Notes: generated from the sequence alone by a model not told the origin. A DNA stretch of 64,000 nt from Lachnospiraceae bacterium (GCA_022483465.1 JAKVNF010000002.1:434001-498000), one strand, 5' to 3'. Positions 25,268 to 35,900 are shown, counted from the stretch's first letter. Translations and numbers: made by a program.

Positions 25268-26260
25268 ATGAAGGACACCACCCAAAAGAATGCACCGGTC
25301 CTCTGGGAGAAGCTCCCGGTTGTGATCCTGACCGCCTTTTTCTGCTGTACCCTCTGGGGCAGTGCCTCACCGTCCATCAAGATCGGCTACCAGCTCTTTG
25401 GCATCGGCGCGGACGACACGCCGGCGAGAATCCTGTTCGCCGGCATCCGCTTTACAGTTGCGGGCCTCATGGTCCTTGCCGCGGGGAGTGCCGCAGCAAA
25501 GAAACCCCTCGTCCCGAAGAGGACTTCCTGGAGGTATGTCCTTGTCCTGGCGCTCTGTCAGACCGTGATCCAGTACATCTTCTTCTACATGGGCCTTGCG
25601 CACACCTCGGGGGTCCGGGGCTCCATTGTCAACGCGGCGGGCACGTTCTTCTCGATCTTCCTGTCGGTCTTTGCCTTTCGCTTTGAGAAGCTGACAAGGA
25701 ACAAGGTGATCGGCAGCATCCTGGGCTTTGTCGGGGTTGCCATCATCGTCTCCGGCGGCCAGGGCATTGCCGCGGCGGCGAAGGGGAGCTTCACCCTGCA
25801 GGGAGAGGGTGCCCTCCTCCTTGCCGCATTTTCCAGCGCCCTTGCGGGGTGCCTCATCAAGCGCTATTCCCAGAGGGAGGACCCGGTCACCCTCTCCGGC
25901 TGGCAGTTCCTCCTCGGGGGCCTTGTGATGACGGCGCTCGGGGCTGCAGCGGGAGGAAAGCTCCATCCGCAGGGGAGCCTTGGCATCCCGCTCCTTTTCT
26001 ACATGGGCTTTATCTCCGCGGGTGCCTACACGTTCTGGGGGATCCTCCTGAAGTACAACCCGGTGAGCAGGGTCTCGGTCCTTGGCTTTATCAACCCGGT
26101 GATGGGCGTTCTCCTCTCCGCCCTGTTCCTGCACGAGGGGACGGAGGCCTTTCACGGGATCACGATCCTGGCCCTTCTTCTCGTCTGCCTTGGCATCGCC
26201 ATCGTGAACAGGAGCCCTGCGGAGGAAAAGAAAAGCGCTGTGGACGCAGAGCGCGCATAA
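25268..26260 (+). CDS. EamA-family (DMT) transporter
   Basis: This 330-residue integral membrane protein of the drug/metabolite transporter superfamily has about ten transmembrane helices and two EamA repeats (residues 15-160 and 180-320). Visible signatures are CCTLWGSASPSIKIGYQ near the N-terminus and the VSVLGFINPVMGVLLSALFL helix near 275. The substrate cannot be predicted. ATG 25268 is chosen because AAGGAGAG lies five bases upstream; the longer frame to 25046 overlaps the beta-CASP gene. It probably shares that gene's transcript and ends at a terminator at 26292. Confidence 0.88.
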   Translation: MKDTTQKNAPVLWEKLPVVILTAFFCCTLWGSASPSIKIGYQLFGIGADDTPARILFAGIRFTVAGLMVLAAGSAAAKKPLVPKRTSWRYVLVLALCQTVIQYIFFYMGLAHTSGVRGSIVNAAGTFFSIFLSVFAFRFEKLTRNKVIGSILGFVGVAIIVSGGQGIAAAAKGSFTLQGEGALLLAAFSSALAGCLIKRYSQREDPVTLSGWQFLLGGLVMTALGAAAGGKLHPQGSLGIPLLFYMGFISAGAYTFWGILLKYNPVSRVSVLGFINPVMGVLLSALFLHEGTEAFHGITILALLLVCLGIAIVNRSPAEEKKSAVDAERA

Positions 26261-26291
26261 GAGGCAAAGAGTACAAACGAAGAGAAAAGAA

Positions 26292-26333
26292 GGCGGACCA
26301 GCCCCGGGCAGCCCCGGAGGCGGTCCGCCCCTT
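26292..26333 (+). terminator. Terminator after the EamA gene
   Basis: GGCGGACC (26292-26299) pairs with GGTCCGCC (26322-26329) with further GC-rich pairing inside, followed by CCTTTG. Confidence 0.65.
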
Positions 26334-26352
26334 TGTGATTCAGGGAATCGCA

Positions 26353-26580
26353 TCAGCTGAAGACGATGTTGCGCAGCTTCCTCGTGCAGGGCCCGGTGCC
26401 GTAGTCATAGCGCTGGATGCCGAGAAGAAGGGTGGCATCGTCTTCTGGGTCATTGGCAAAGTAGGTGCCAAGCCAGCCGTCCCACCCGTACTCGCCGTCT
26501 CTTCCGAGGATCCCGGCCTGCCTGCTGTCGACTAGGACCCGCATCAGGTTCCCGTAGCTGTGCCCGTCGAGGCAGATGGC
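26353..26580 (-). pseudogene. Serine hydrolase (class C beta-lactamase-like) C-terminal remnant
   Basis: About 75 residues match the C-terminus of beta-lactamase-family serine hydrolases: HSYGNLMRVLVDSRQAG, EYGWDGWLGTYFANDPEDD and TRKLRNIVFS. At about 26580 the sequence changes to a plus-strand transposase remnant. The N-terminal catalytic part (SxxK) is missing. Confidence 0.72.
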
Positions 26581-26584
26581 AGGA

Positions 26585-27302
26585 TCTATCGGATTCACCA
26601 TGTAAAGGAGCATTCGGCATACAAGCAGCTCCTTGCTTTCCTGATCCGCAATGGTCTTCTGGGAAGATATCTTGTCTTCTTTATCGACGGCGAGACCAAG
26701 CTTTCCGATTCCATCGAGAAGTACTTCTCTGCGTGGGATCATGCCGTCTATCTGGACTACCATCACCTTCAGGAGAAGATTTATGACTACATGAGCAGCA
26801 TGATCATCGCAAAGCGGGTGGATGATCCATCGGCTCCGGTGGAATACTACAAGAACGGCGATCGCAAAGGGCAGCCAAAGCCAAGGGCAAAGACTTCTCT
26901 GCGCCTGTTGTTTGCCAAGGAGGCAAGTTTGATTGCCTGGGTGGGGAATACCGCCGCGCTGATTTCCTATATCCGGCTGTTTCCTGCTGAATACGTAAAA
27001 AATAAGAGGGTTCGGGATGATTTCTCACCTACATACGAAACAAGCAGGCGTGGATCACCTGCTACGCATTGCGCAAAAAGATCGGTCTCAAGAACTCCAG
27101 CAACAGTGTCGAGCTGACGAATCAGCTTCTTGTAAGTCAGCGGAAAAAGAACTGGCTGATGAGTTGGCGGGATTACAGCAGTTTCGCTGTAGCCTCCGTC
27201 ACTTCGGTGTATCTGAACGGGGAGGCAGACCTCTGGTTTCATGAAGGCAGGCTCAGGTTCGAGCCGTCATCCTGGAAGGAAACCTTAAAGGAGGCAGTAT
27301 GA
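26585..27302 (+). pseudogene. Frameshifted transposase remnant
   Basis: The first frame (to about 27010) encodes FFIDGETKLSDSIEKYFSAW and LDYHHLQEKIYDYMSSM, with the acidic residues of a DDE domain. After a one-base shift near 27023 another frame encodes WITCYALRKKIGLKNSSNSV and LMSWRDYSSFAVASVTSVYL and stops at 27302. The NSSNSVE-to-SW layout is one I associate with a Firmicute transposase family whose name I am unsure of. The N-terminus is missing at the junction with the serine-hydrolase remnant. Confidence 0.65.
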
Positions 27303-27312
27303 TCATACGTAA

Positions 27313-27582
27313 AAGTTCTGTGCCGCAAACTGGATTAGCGGCTCAGACAGACAGCTCGCAATATATCGGCAGCTTTCCCGCCTGCTGGATGCTGCTCCCG
27401 ATGAGGTCCATCCTATTTTCAAAAGAGCCGGCAAATATCATTGCGGCGTCTGTAACGAGAAAGTAAACTTTACAGAGAGACAAATTGAAATCTGGCAGGA
27501 GATACGGTGTGCCCTGGATCCGGCTGCCAAAACAGATGAAACAGCCGCCGGAAGCGGGAGGGAAGCTGCTGTCAGGACTTGA
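27313..27582 (+). other. Open frame with zinc-knuckle motif just upstream of jetD
   Basis: An 89-codon open frame without a start codon ends 24 bases before the jetD start. It contains RLLDAAPDEVHPIFKRAG, then YHCGVCNEKVNF and TERQIEIWQEIRCALDP. It may be the tail of a small gene that led the Wadjet operon, or part of the transposase wreckage to its left. I do not recognise it. Confidence 0.35.
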
Positions 27583-27606
27583 TTCCGGGAACTCATGGGA
27601 GGAGAA

Positions 27607-27619
27607 ATGCTTATTACAA
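27607..27619 (+). pseudogene. jetD: First codons of interrupted jetD
   Basis: GGGAGGAGAA precedes ATG CTT ATT ACA A (27607-27619). With the IS and one target copy removed, the next bases from 29336 give MLITKRVKRTLEQILEEEH in frame. This is the true start of jetD. Confidence 0.85.
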
Positions 27620-29329
27620 CATGGTTTCCCACATTTTTACGTAGATAGAAATGCTCCATACGGTGCAGAAAAATTTCGTGCACTGGGTTTTATGTCAGTA
27701 GTAATTCCAAAAACAGCTCTGTGAGCTCATTTTGAGGTCCAAATTGCTTGATTTAGCGCTCATATAGGACTAAAATATACGTAGTTTACGGATATATGCA
27801 CGTATATTTACGGAGGCCGATATGAGTATACCAGAAGCCATTCGGAACCAGCGCCCTACACAGTTCGGAGCTTGTGAAATACGGCTCCTTAATAATCACT
27901 ACTATGTTTACCAGATCACGTCCGAGTATAGCCGGGTAACCAAGCGCTCTCGGAAGAAAACCGGTAAGTGCATTGGCAAGATCTCGGAACAGGATGGATT
28001 CATTCCCAACCGCTATGCAATTGAACTTATGCAGCAGAATGGTATGCTTCCACCTGCCACTGGAGCCGTCACATATCGCTCCAAGACCTTCGGGGCCTAT
28101 GAGATGCTGTCGCAGCTGTCTCCAAACCTCGAAACGGATTTGAAGAAATGCTTCCCGGATTGCTACCGGGAGATCCGTACGATTGCACTTCTACGACTGG
28201 TGGAAGGAGTCGCCTCTACCAGAGCATTGCAGTCGGTCTTCGAACAGTCCTACCTGAGCGATCTTGCTCCGGATCTTTCCATATCAGAAGGAACGGTGCA
28301 GAGGTTTATCCTCCGTCTGGGAACTATGCAGGAACGTGCTGAGTCGTTTATGCGGCTTCACGTCACCGAAAACACAACTCTCCTGTTTGATGGGACGTCA
28401 ATCTTTCTGGACTTTGGAGATTCACTTGCTGCATCCGGGTACAACGCAGAGCATTCAAGGGATCCCCAGGCAAGGCTGCTCTATGTCTTCGAGAAGGATA
28501 CCCACTGCCCGCTGTTCTATGTTGTGATTCAGGGATCTATCGTTGACAAGTCAGAGTTTCTGGATGTCGTTCAAAGATCCGGCTGCAAGGATGTCATCAT
28601 TCTCGGAGACAAGGGGTTCTACTCCAAAAAGAACGTTTCCGCCCTGATGGAAAGCCACCTGAAATACATTCTGCCGCTTCAGGAAAACACAAAGGCCGTG
28701 AAGCAGGAGTTCTTCGAAAGAGAAGGTCTGGATAAGTTCGACGGAACCTTTGCTTATCATGGCCGTGCCATCTGGTATCACAAGCAGAAAAGCGGCAATC
28801 TCGGAGACTACATCTACATCTTTATGGATGAACAGCGGCGGGCACAGGAGCACGCACACTTCATTGAGCGGTGCGAAGATGATTATGATGAATCTGCCAA
28901 TACCCCTATGGATCTGGCCAAAAAGCCCCGTATGGGTTACTTCTGTTTCTGCAGTAATCTGGACGCAGTGCCAAAGGAGATATATCTGGATTACAAGGAA
29001 CGCTGGGACATTGAGGAGTGTTTTGATTACCTGAAGAACAGTGTCAGGGCGGAAGCTTCACACGCCCACAACGATGAGTACTTTCGCGGGTGGGCATTTC
29101 TGAATCACATCAGTCTTCTTTACTACTATGGGCTGATCAATGCAATCAATGTTCATCATCTGTCCGAGAAGCTGACTCCCAAGGAGGCAATCCTGATGAC
29201 GAAGGATATATGCAGAATCACGGACCCGAATGGGACACAGCACCTGACCCATATCAGGAAGGAGACTCAGGAAATACTGGATACACTGGGGGTCGTGTTG
29301 TCTGCTACGTAAAAATCATGGAATCCATG
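27620..29329. mobile_element. IS1634-like insertion sequence, copy B
   Basis: This is a complete 1710-bp element. The ends are CATGGTTTCCCACATTTTTA (from 27620) and, inverted from 29329, CATGGATTCCATGATTTTTA, both continuing CGTAG. The 6-bp target duplication TTACAA lies at 27614-27619 and 29330-29335. The target resembles the TTACAG used by copy A. It interrupts jetD after codon 4. Confidence 0.9.
27822..29312 (+). CDS. IS1634-family DDE transposase
   Basis: This 496-residue transposase has TLLFDGTSIFLDFGD (first D), DVIILGDKGFYSKKNV (second D) and YKERWDIEECFDYLKNSVRA (E). The N-terminus has the module YYVYQITSEYSRVTKRSRKK followed by CIGKISEQDG, related to that of the other IS1634-like transposase. 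It is intact. It is transcribed in the same direction as jetDABC and could add read-through transcription to the operon. Confidence 0.92.
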   Translation: MSIPEAIRNQRPTQFGACEIRLLNNHYYVYQITSEYSRVTKRSRKKTGKCIGKISEQDGFIPNRYAIELMQQNGMLPPATGAVTYRSKTFGAYEMLSQLSPNLETDLKKCFPDCYREIRTIALLRLVEGVASTRALQSVFEQSYLSDLAPDLSISEGTVQRFILRLGTMQERAESFMRLHVTENTTLLFDGTSIFLDFGDSLAASGYNAEHSRDPQARLLYVFEKDTHCPLFYVVIQGSIVDKSEFLDVVQRSGCKDVIILGDKGFYSKKNVSALMESHLKYILPLQENTKAVKQEFFEREGLDKFDGTFAYHGRAIWYHKQKSGNLGDYIYIFMDEQRRAQEHAHFIERCEDDYDESANTPMDLAKKPRMGYFCFCSNLDAVPKEIYLDYKERWDIEECFDYLKNSVRAEASHAHNDEYFRGWAFLNHISLLYYYGLINAINVHHLSEKLTPKEAILMTKDICRITDPNGTQHLTHIRKETQEILDTLGVVLSAT

Positions 29330-30372
29330 TTACAAAAAGAGTAAAGCGCACCTTGGAGCAGATCCTGGAGGAAGAGCATGTATCGCGCAGCTCCTATGAT
29401 GTACAGGTGGACTGCATCCGCTCGCTTCTTGCAAAGGGTGCTCTCACAGAAATCCGGAGTTCTCCCAAAAACGGAAGGATCCCGCCCCTTCGGACCGGCT
29501 ATTACAGATGTCTGCAGGAGGAGGATTACCGCGAATACCTCCCCGAGATTCTGAACCGGCTGGATGTCCGGCTGGATCCCGGCTATTACGCAAAGCATCC
29601 GGACCGGTACGCAAAGGACCGGAACTACGTTCTTCTGCTCTCGGATTATCTGAAACGCCGCCCGGTGTTTTCCGGGGAGACGGTCTCCATGAATGAGCGC
29701 GCCGAGGAGATCTTCGGATACGAAAAGTTCTTCGACCGGGGTGATGAGAACCGCGGCGGCTCCTCAACCGGCTTCGACATTCTGCGGCGCCTCGGGCACC
29801 CGGACCGGAACGAAGCGGCAGCGCTTCTCCACTTTCACTTCACGGCCGAACCCTTTGCCTACGCCGTCATCAGCAGAGAGACGCCTCAGAATCTCCTGAT
29901 TCTCGAGAACAAGGATCCCTTCTGCGGCATGCGGGCACACCTGCTTGATCCAAAGGCAGACAGTGCCATCTGCGGTCTTCCCGTCTCCACGCTGATCTTT
30001 GGCGGCGGGGCGTCCAAGGAGCCCGCCTTCCGTGACTTTGACCTCAATGCGGAACCCTACATGAAAGCTCCCGGCAATACCTACTACTACGCGGGGGATC
30101 TCGATTATGCCGGCATCCGTATCTATGGAAGCTTCCGGGACAATGCGCGGGCGCTCTCGATCCGGCCATGCCTGCCCGTCTACCGCGCCATGCTCCGGAA
30201 AGCAGAGGGCCGAAGGCTCTGCCCCGCAAAGGCGGGCCAGAGGCCCTTTTCCGGGGGAGAGGAAGAGGAGTTTTTCTCCTGGTTTTCCCAAAAGGAGCGG
30301 GATATGATTCTTTTGATTCTCCGCGCAGGGAATTACATCCCGCAGGAGATTCTCAGCATAACGGATTACTGA
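29330..30372 (+). pseudogene. jetD: Wadjet JetD (Toprim nuclease subunit), 5' end displaced by an IS
   Basis: JetD is the DNA-cleaving subunit of Wadjet (MksG/EptD), with a winged-helix N-terminal part and a topoisomerase-VI-like Toprim domain (DUF2220). Catalytic motifs are visible: LLILENKDPF near residue 195 of the restored protein, and YYAGDLDYAGIRI near 250. The restored gene encodes 349 residues. The IS has removed the ribosome binding site and first codons; what remains open begins after the IS, with TTG at 29353 as the first usable start, ten residues short. Because only the extreme N-terminus is lost, weak expression from within the IS is possible. The jetA gene follows after 154 bases. 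Confidence 0.85.
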
Positions 30373-30526
30373 AGGATTTCATTCAGGCTTAAATCGACCC
30401 AAAACCGCTAATGACAGTCCGGAATCAGAAACTGAGCTGTTTGTGCATCAGGTAACACAACATTTTTCGGAAATAAAATTCAGGATTTGATATTTACCGA
30501 TCGGAAATTTACGTCAGGAGGGATAC

Positions 30527-32155
30527 ATGAGCACCTATACGGACAGTCTGTTTCATCGCATGAAGACCGCTTCCCCGCTGTTTCTTCTTGACAGGCTCTG
30601 CATGAAGGATCTCCAGTTCTGGAAGAATTACGGCTATCAGGACCCGGATGCAAGACTGAATCTTGTGATGGCGCTGTTTCTGCGTCTGTGGGAACACGAG
30701 GCGGAAAACGGCTCACAGAGCGGCTGCCCTCTGGAGCAGATCGGTACCTTCATTGCATCATACGAAACGGATCACCTGCACCTTCCTGTCAGACCCCAGA
30801 ACGACTATACGGAGTTTGCAAGAAGCATTGTCATCATGCTCAGCGGAAACGGTCTTGGCTGCAGCGTGAATGCCTTCGATACGAAAACAGACGCCTATCG
30901 CGCGGTCAGCGTCCTGTATCTCAAGTTTCTCGAGGGCGGCTACCTTCTCGACAGCGACGGCGACTTCGTCGTTCTCTCCACGTTTGAGATGGAAGAATCG
31001 CTGAAGATTTCCGTCATGTCCTTCATCGCGGAGCAGAAGCTCGCAAAGGCCAATTATGGCGGAGTCGCGGATACCTCGCAGAGCATCCTCCAGGGCCTTC
31101 TCATGCGGGAGCGCAGCATCGACAACCAGCTCTCGCTCATGCGAAGATCCCCCGTGACCTTCGACTACGAGGGCTACCGGCAGATCTATGCAGATCTCGG
31201 GGAGGAGCTGAAGGAGAGCAGAATCCGGCTTCTGCACATACAGGACAGGATCCGCTCTGATGATGAGGCTTCGGCAGACGGTTTCCCGCAAAGCGGCGAT
31301 CCGGAGAGCCTGAAGAACCTCCATCTTCTGGGGAAGATCCGGACCACCATCTCTCGCTGTATCGGAGAAATCAGCGTGCTCCTGGAAAAGATCAACGGCT
31401 TCAGCAGAAGCTACCAGGAGGAGCTCCTTGCCTCCTTCTCCGTCATTGCAGAGCGCAGGATTGACCTCGAAAATCTCGTGGAGACCCAGATCTTCCCGCA
31501 CCCGGAGACCCTTTACAACCTGGCCGATGTCCTGCGTCCGCTCTTTGTCAGGCCTCCGGAGCCCATCTTTCAGCTCTCTCTCGCCTTCGAGCCGCAAGAG
31601 GCAGAGAAGGAGAGGGTTGAAGAGACCGGTGTGCTGCTCGAGGAAGAAGACGACGGATCGCAGAGAGAAAAGGATCTGAAACTTGCCCGCAAGAGAAAAA
31701 GTCACCTTGAGAAGGTGCTCACGGTGATCCTCCGGGAGATCGCAGCCTATGGCGGAAGCGCCCGCCTCAGTGTCATGCGGGAGGATCTCGACAGGGGATG
31801 CTTTTCTGCATTCGATCTGTGCCCCGATCCTGTCAGCTTCAAGCACCTGTTCTCCATTGCGATCTGCAACGGCCTTGAACGGACAAAGGACCCGGAGCAC
31901 ATCCTCGATCAGTCCGCAGAGCTCCACGAGGGAATGCTTCTGGACAGAGTCTGCAGCAATCTTGGGATCCCGGAGGAGCTGAATGTTCTGTCCGCATCCC
32001 CTGTCTATGACGAAGGCGGCCTTACCAGGCAGTCTGTCATCTTTGTTCCCCCGCAGCCGGACGAAGAGGGGACGCCGCCGTCCCCCGTCATCTGTGTTGA
32101 GGACGCAGAATTCACCCTGGAACACAGGGACAAAAAGGAGGAGGCTCCCACATGA
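30527..32155 (+). CDS. jetA: Wadjet JetA (kleisin-like subunit)
   Basis: This 542-residue protein is in the JetA/MksF kleisin position of the operon. It is mostly helical, with an N-terminal winged-helix-like part, a helical middle (about 170-330) and an acidic linker (VEETGVLLEEEDDGS near 367). The C-terminal part resembles a second winged helix. I assign it by order and neighbours more than by motif, since kleisins diverge strongly. It has an AGGAGGG ribosome binding site. Its stop overlaps the jetB start (ATGA). The 154-base gap before it may hold an independent promoter. Confidence 0.78.
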   Translation: MSTYTDSLFHRMKTASPLFLLDRLCMKDLQFWKNYGYQDPDARLNLVMALFLRLWEHEAENGSQSGCPLEQIGTFIASYETDHLHLPVRPQNDYTEFARSIVIMLSGNGLGCSVNAFDTKTDAYRAVSVLYLKFLEGGYLLDSDGDFVVLSTFEMEESLKISVMSFIAEQKLAKANYGGVADTSQSILQGLLMRERSIDNQLSLMRRSPVTFDYEGYRQIYADLGEELKESRIRLLHIQDRIRSDDEASADGFPQSGDPESLKNLHLLGKIRTTISRCIGEISVLLEKINGFSRSYQEELLASFSVIAERRIDLENLVETQIFPHPETLYNLADVLRPLFVRPPEPIFQLSLAFEPQEAEKERVEETGVLLEEEDDGSQREKDLKLARKRKSHLEKVLTVILREIAAYGGSARLSVMREDLDRGCFSAFDLCPDPVSFKHLFSIAICNGLERTKDPEHILDQSAELHEGMLLDRVCSNLGIPEELNVLSASPVYDEGGLTRQSVIFVPPQPDEEGTPPSPVICVEDAEFTLEHRDKKEEAPT

Positions 32156-32931
32156 ACTATACCCGTGAACAGACGGATCTTGCGGACGACATCTTTGCAA
32201 GCCTAGCCACGTCGCCCGATCATGCCGTACCGAGAAGCAGCAGTTCCCTGTACTCCGCCTATCTCAACGACACCGACGTCCAGAGCCTTGTCGATGCAAG
32301 GGCGGAAAAATACGGCTGCCGGATCATTCAGACAAGAAACGGGATGTACCTTGCACCGGTTTCCCAGGACTCCTTCTTCGGATTTACCCGCTATGAGCTC
32401 GTGCAGAAACTCACCGTATACCGAAACAATGATACGACCCCGTCAACTCTCCGCTACTGCTTTGCGATGAGCGTCATCCTGAAGCTTTGCCTTGAGTTCT
32501 ACAGCGGCCGGGGAGAACAGATGAAAATCCGAAGCTCCCTGCCCGTGGAGGATCTGATCCGGGATCTGACGGAATTCTACAATGAGGGCGCAGAGCGGGA
32601 GAAACATGAGAGGGAAGAGGGCGGAGAGACTTCCACTGGAATCCGCTTTACCGATATCAAAAACTACTGGGATCCCATGCTCAATGAGGACCGGGGCAGC
32701 AACGGCACGCTCTCCAAAAAGCAGGCTGTGGATAAGGTGCTCCGCTTTCTCTCCTCACAGCATCTCATCACCTACGATTCAAAGGTGGCCCGGCAGATTG
32801 GCACCACGCTCCGCTTTGACGAGCTGATGACAGCCCTGATTCTCGGACAGAGCAACTACAGGAACCTGATTGCAGAACTGTTTAAGCCAAGCGATGCAGG
32901 ACTTTCGGAGGAAGACCATGAGCAGCATTAA
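32152..32931 (+). CDS. jetB: Wadjet JetB (MksE-like subunit)
   Basis: This 259-residue protein sits between the kleisin and SMC subunits, where JetB/MksE (KITE protein) belongs. It has the winged-helix look of this group: a conserved-looking GFTRYELVQKLTVY segment near 82 and KKQAVDKVLRFLSSQHLITYD near 190. It resembles DUF6063-type JetB proteins. It starts inside the jetA stop codon and overlaps jetC by 14 bases, so translation is coupled. Confidence 0.8.
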   Translation: MNYTREQTDLADDIFASLATSPDHAVPRSSSSLYSAYLNDTDVQSLVDARAEKYGCRIIQTRNGMYLAPVSQDSFFGFTRYELVQKLTVYRNNDTTPSTLRYCFAMSVILKLCLEFYSGRGEQMKIRSSLPVEDLIRDLTEFYNEGAEREKHEREEGGETSTGIRFTDIKNYWDPMLNEDRGSNGTLSKKQAVDKVLRFLSSQHLITYDSKVARQIGTTLRFDELMTALILGQSNYRNLIAELFKPSDAGLSEEDHEQH

Positions 32932-35900
32932 CCGCGCACGTCTTGTCAACATTCACTTCAACGGCGGAGAACGCGTCATCGGGAACAAAATGCTGGATTT
33001 CCACGGCGAGTCCCTCCTGATTCTGTTAAAGAACGGCGGTGGAAAAACCGTCATGATTCAGCTCCTCACAGCGCCGATGATGCACAGGAAATACTGGGAC
33101 CGCCCGGACCGTCCCTTTTTGGGCCTTTCCGGAAAGGATGCATCCCTCACCATGATTGAGTGGCAGCTCGACGGCGGTGCCGGCTTCATGACCTGTGGGA
33201 TTCTGTTCCGGAAGGCGCAGCATACCGCGGACAGCGAGAGCCGGGACCTGCTCGACGTATACGGCTTTATCAGCGAGTATCAGACCGGGGACTGCGCCGC
33301 CGGCATCGAGATGGCGGTTACCTATAAAAACAGCGATGGGAAGCCCTGCATGAAGAGCTTTGAGGAATGCCGGAACCTGTTCGCCTCTCTCCGGAATGAC
33401 GGGCGCTACCGCTTTTCCTTCTACAACATGAATACCGGGAAGTCCTACGCAGAATACTTCCGGGTTCTCCGGACCTACGGCGTAGACTGCACCTACTGGG
33501 AGACCGTGATGACGAGAATCAATTCGTCCGAAGGCGGTCTCACGCGCTTTTTCGAGGGAGTTAAAACCCAGCAGCTTCTCTGCAGCCGCTGGCTCTTTCC
33601 CTCCATCGAGGCAAAGCTGAAGGAAAGTGCCGGTGTTGACCAGATGTGCGTCATGCAGGAAGCCTTGACGGACATCCTCCTGAAGCGCAACAGCCGCGCC
33701 ACAGATCTTGCAGACATCGCGCAGTATAAAAAACTCCGGGAGCGCCTGGACGATGCAGCTCCGCTCCTTTTGGAGACCGGAGATTTCTATCAGACGGCGG
33801 TTTCCTCCCTTCGGCGGCTCTCTGCGGTCGGAGAAGCCGCCGCAGGCGAGAGCAAAACCCGCAGGGAAAAAGCCGGTGCGCAGGAGCTCTCCCTCTCCCT
33901 CATGGCAGAGAAGGAAAAGGATCTCAAATACCGGCGGTATTCTGCAAGGGTGCTCCAGAGCAGAGAAGCCCTCCATGCAGCCAGGCAGGAGCAGGAGAGC
34001 GCCGAAGAGGAAACAAAGCGTGCTTCTTCTGACAGAGAGGAAAAGCAGCAGTGTGTCCTCCTTCTTGAGGCAGCACACTACCAAAAAGCAAAGGACCGCG
34101 CTGAGGCGGACCTTGCGGCGGCAAAGGCCGATCTTGAGGCATTCAGCCTCGAAGCGGGAGAAAAGGAGGCGGAACTCTCATACCTTGGCGGATACCTCCA
34201 TGGAATCTCAGACAGAAAGACCGCCGCAGATGAGGCCTCCCTCGAAGATACCGCCGAAAAAAAGAGTGCAGCGCAAGAACGGCTGCAGGAAGCACGGAGG
34301 ACGCAGGAGGAAACAAAGACACAGCTCGGTGAGCTGGACCTGCGGCTTGGCAGAGTATCCCAGATCGTCGATTCCTATCTTGGGGAGTACGAGCCCGAAT
34401 ACATCCAGAAATACGGGGCAGACAGTCTCAACCGCAACCTCCTTGGTGCCTATCTGGACGAGGATCTTAAAAAGGAGGAGAGAAGAATCCGCGCTTGCGG
34501 GGACAGGGCAAAGAAGGAAGCAGAGGAGATCCAAAAGGAGCGGGAGCGCCTCCGGGCAGAAGAGGATGAAGTTTCCCGGGATCTGGATGCGCAAAAAGAG
34601 CAGAAGGCGCGCTGTGATGCGGATCTTGCCGGCAGAAAGAATGAGCTTTTGCAGTACAGCAGCGAGATGGATTCAAGAGAGCGCATCGCGGCAGAGGTCT
34701 CCTATACGGGGGATCGCTGCGAGAAGGCCGCTCTGCTAAATGCGATCGGAGTTCAGAAGACAAAGCTTAAGGATGGCATCTCGGAGACAAAGCAGCGGAT
34801 CAGCGCCCTGGACCTTGCCATCCATCCCCTCGAAAGCAAACATCCGTTTGACATTCCGGAGGAGCTGGATGATGTCCTCATGCGCCGCGGCATCCGCTAC
34901 ACCTACGGCTTTACCTGGCTCGGGGAGCAGACACCGCAGGCACGGAAGGCGTACATCGGCCGCTTTCCACTCCTTCCGCAGTCGGTTCTGATGGACGGAA
35001 AGGACCTTGAAAAGCTCCGCAGGGAGAAGATCCGGCTCTCCTCGCCCTGCCTTCTCCCCGTAATCGTCCGCGGAAAACTGGGGGAAAAGGACGATACAGC
35101 GCCCCTGCCGGATGCCTCCATCATCCTGCAGACAGATACGGCAGAACTCCTCCATGTCTGCGATCTCGATCTCCTTGATCCCCAGAAGCGAAAAGAGCGC
35201 CTCGAGCAGCTGCAGGCTGATCGGGAGGCTGAAAAAAGGAACCTCGCATCCGCAGAAGACAGTCTGAGACTCCTTGAGGCGGATGAGAGAAAGCTCTATC
35301 CGCAGCGGCTCGAGAGCAGTGCGCAGTATGAAAAGCTCCAGGCGAAAGTCCAGGCACTTGAGAGCGATCTGCAGGATGCCATGGCGCGGATGGAGGAAGA
35401 CAGGAAAAAGAGGGATGCGCTGCAGCAGAAGGACAGCAGCCTTGCCGAAAGGGAAAAGGCCCTCGAAGAGGAACTGCGGCGATGCGGAATCTGGGAGAAG
35501 GATTTTTCCGACCTCAAAAAGCGCTACGCCGTATACCTCGATGCCTTCACCAAAAAGCAGCAGGATGAATCCTTAAAAAAGGAGCTGGAGGAAAAGGCAG
35601 CACAGGCAGAGCGGGCAGAAGAGGCGGAAAACAGGACCATCCTCTTTGCAGAGCGTGAAATCGCAGATCTGAATCACGCGGTCCAGAGGGACCGGGAAGA
35701 AGCGGCAAAATATGCGGTCTATGAAACAGGCACTCCGTGTCCCGAACAATGTGAGCCCGCTTCTTCGCAGGAGACGGCAGCAGCCCGCTTTGACGCTCTC
35801 GGAAAGGAAATCTCAGGTACTTTCGCAGAGCTGCAGAAAAGGCAGTCCCGCTGTGCAGAGGATCTTCAAAGATGTGCCGGCGATCTTACCGGGTTCGCCA

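Noticed and set aside
30758-32200. 480-residue minus-strand open frame
   Set aside because: It is exactly antisense to jetA, which has coupled neighbours and a ribosome binding site.
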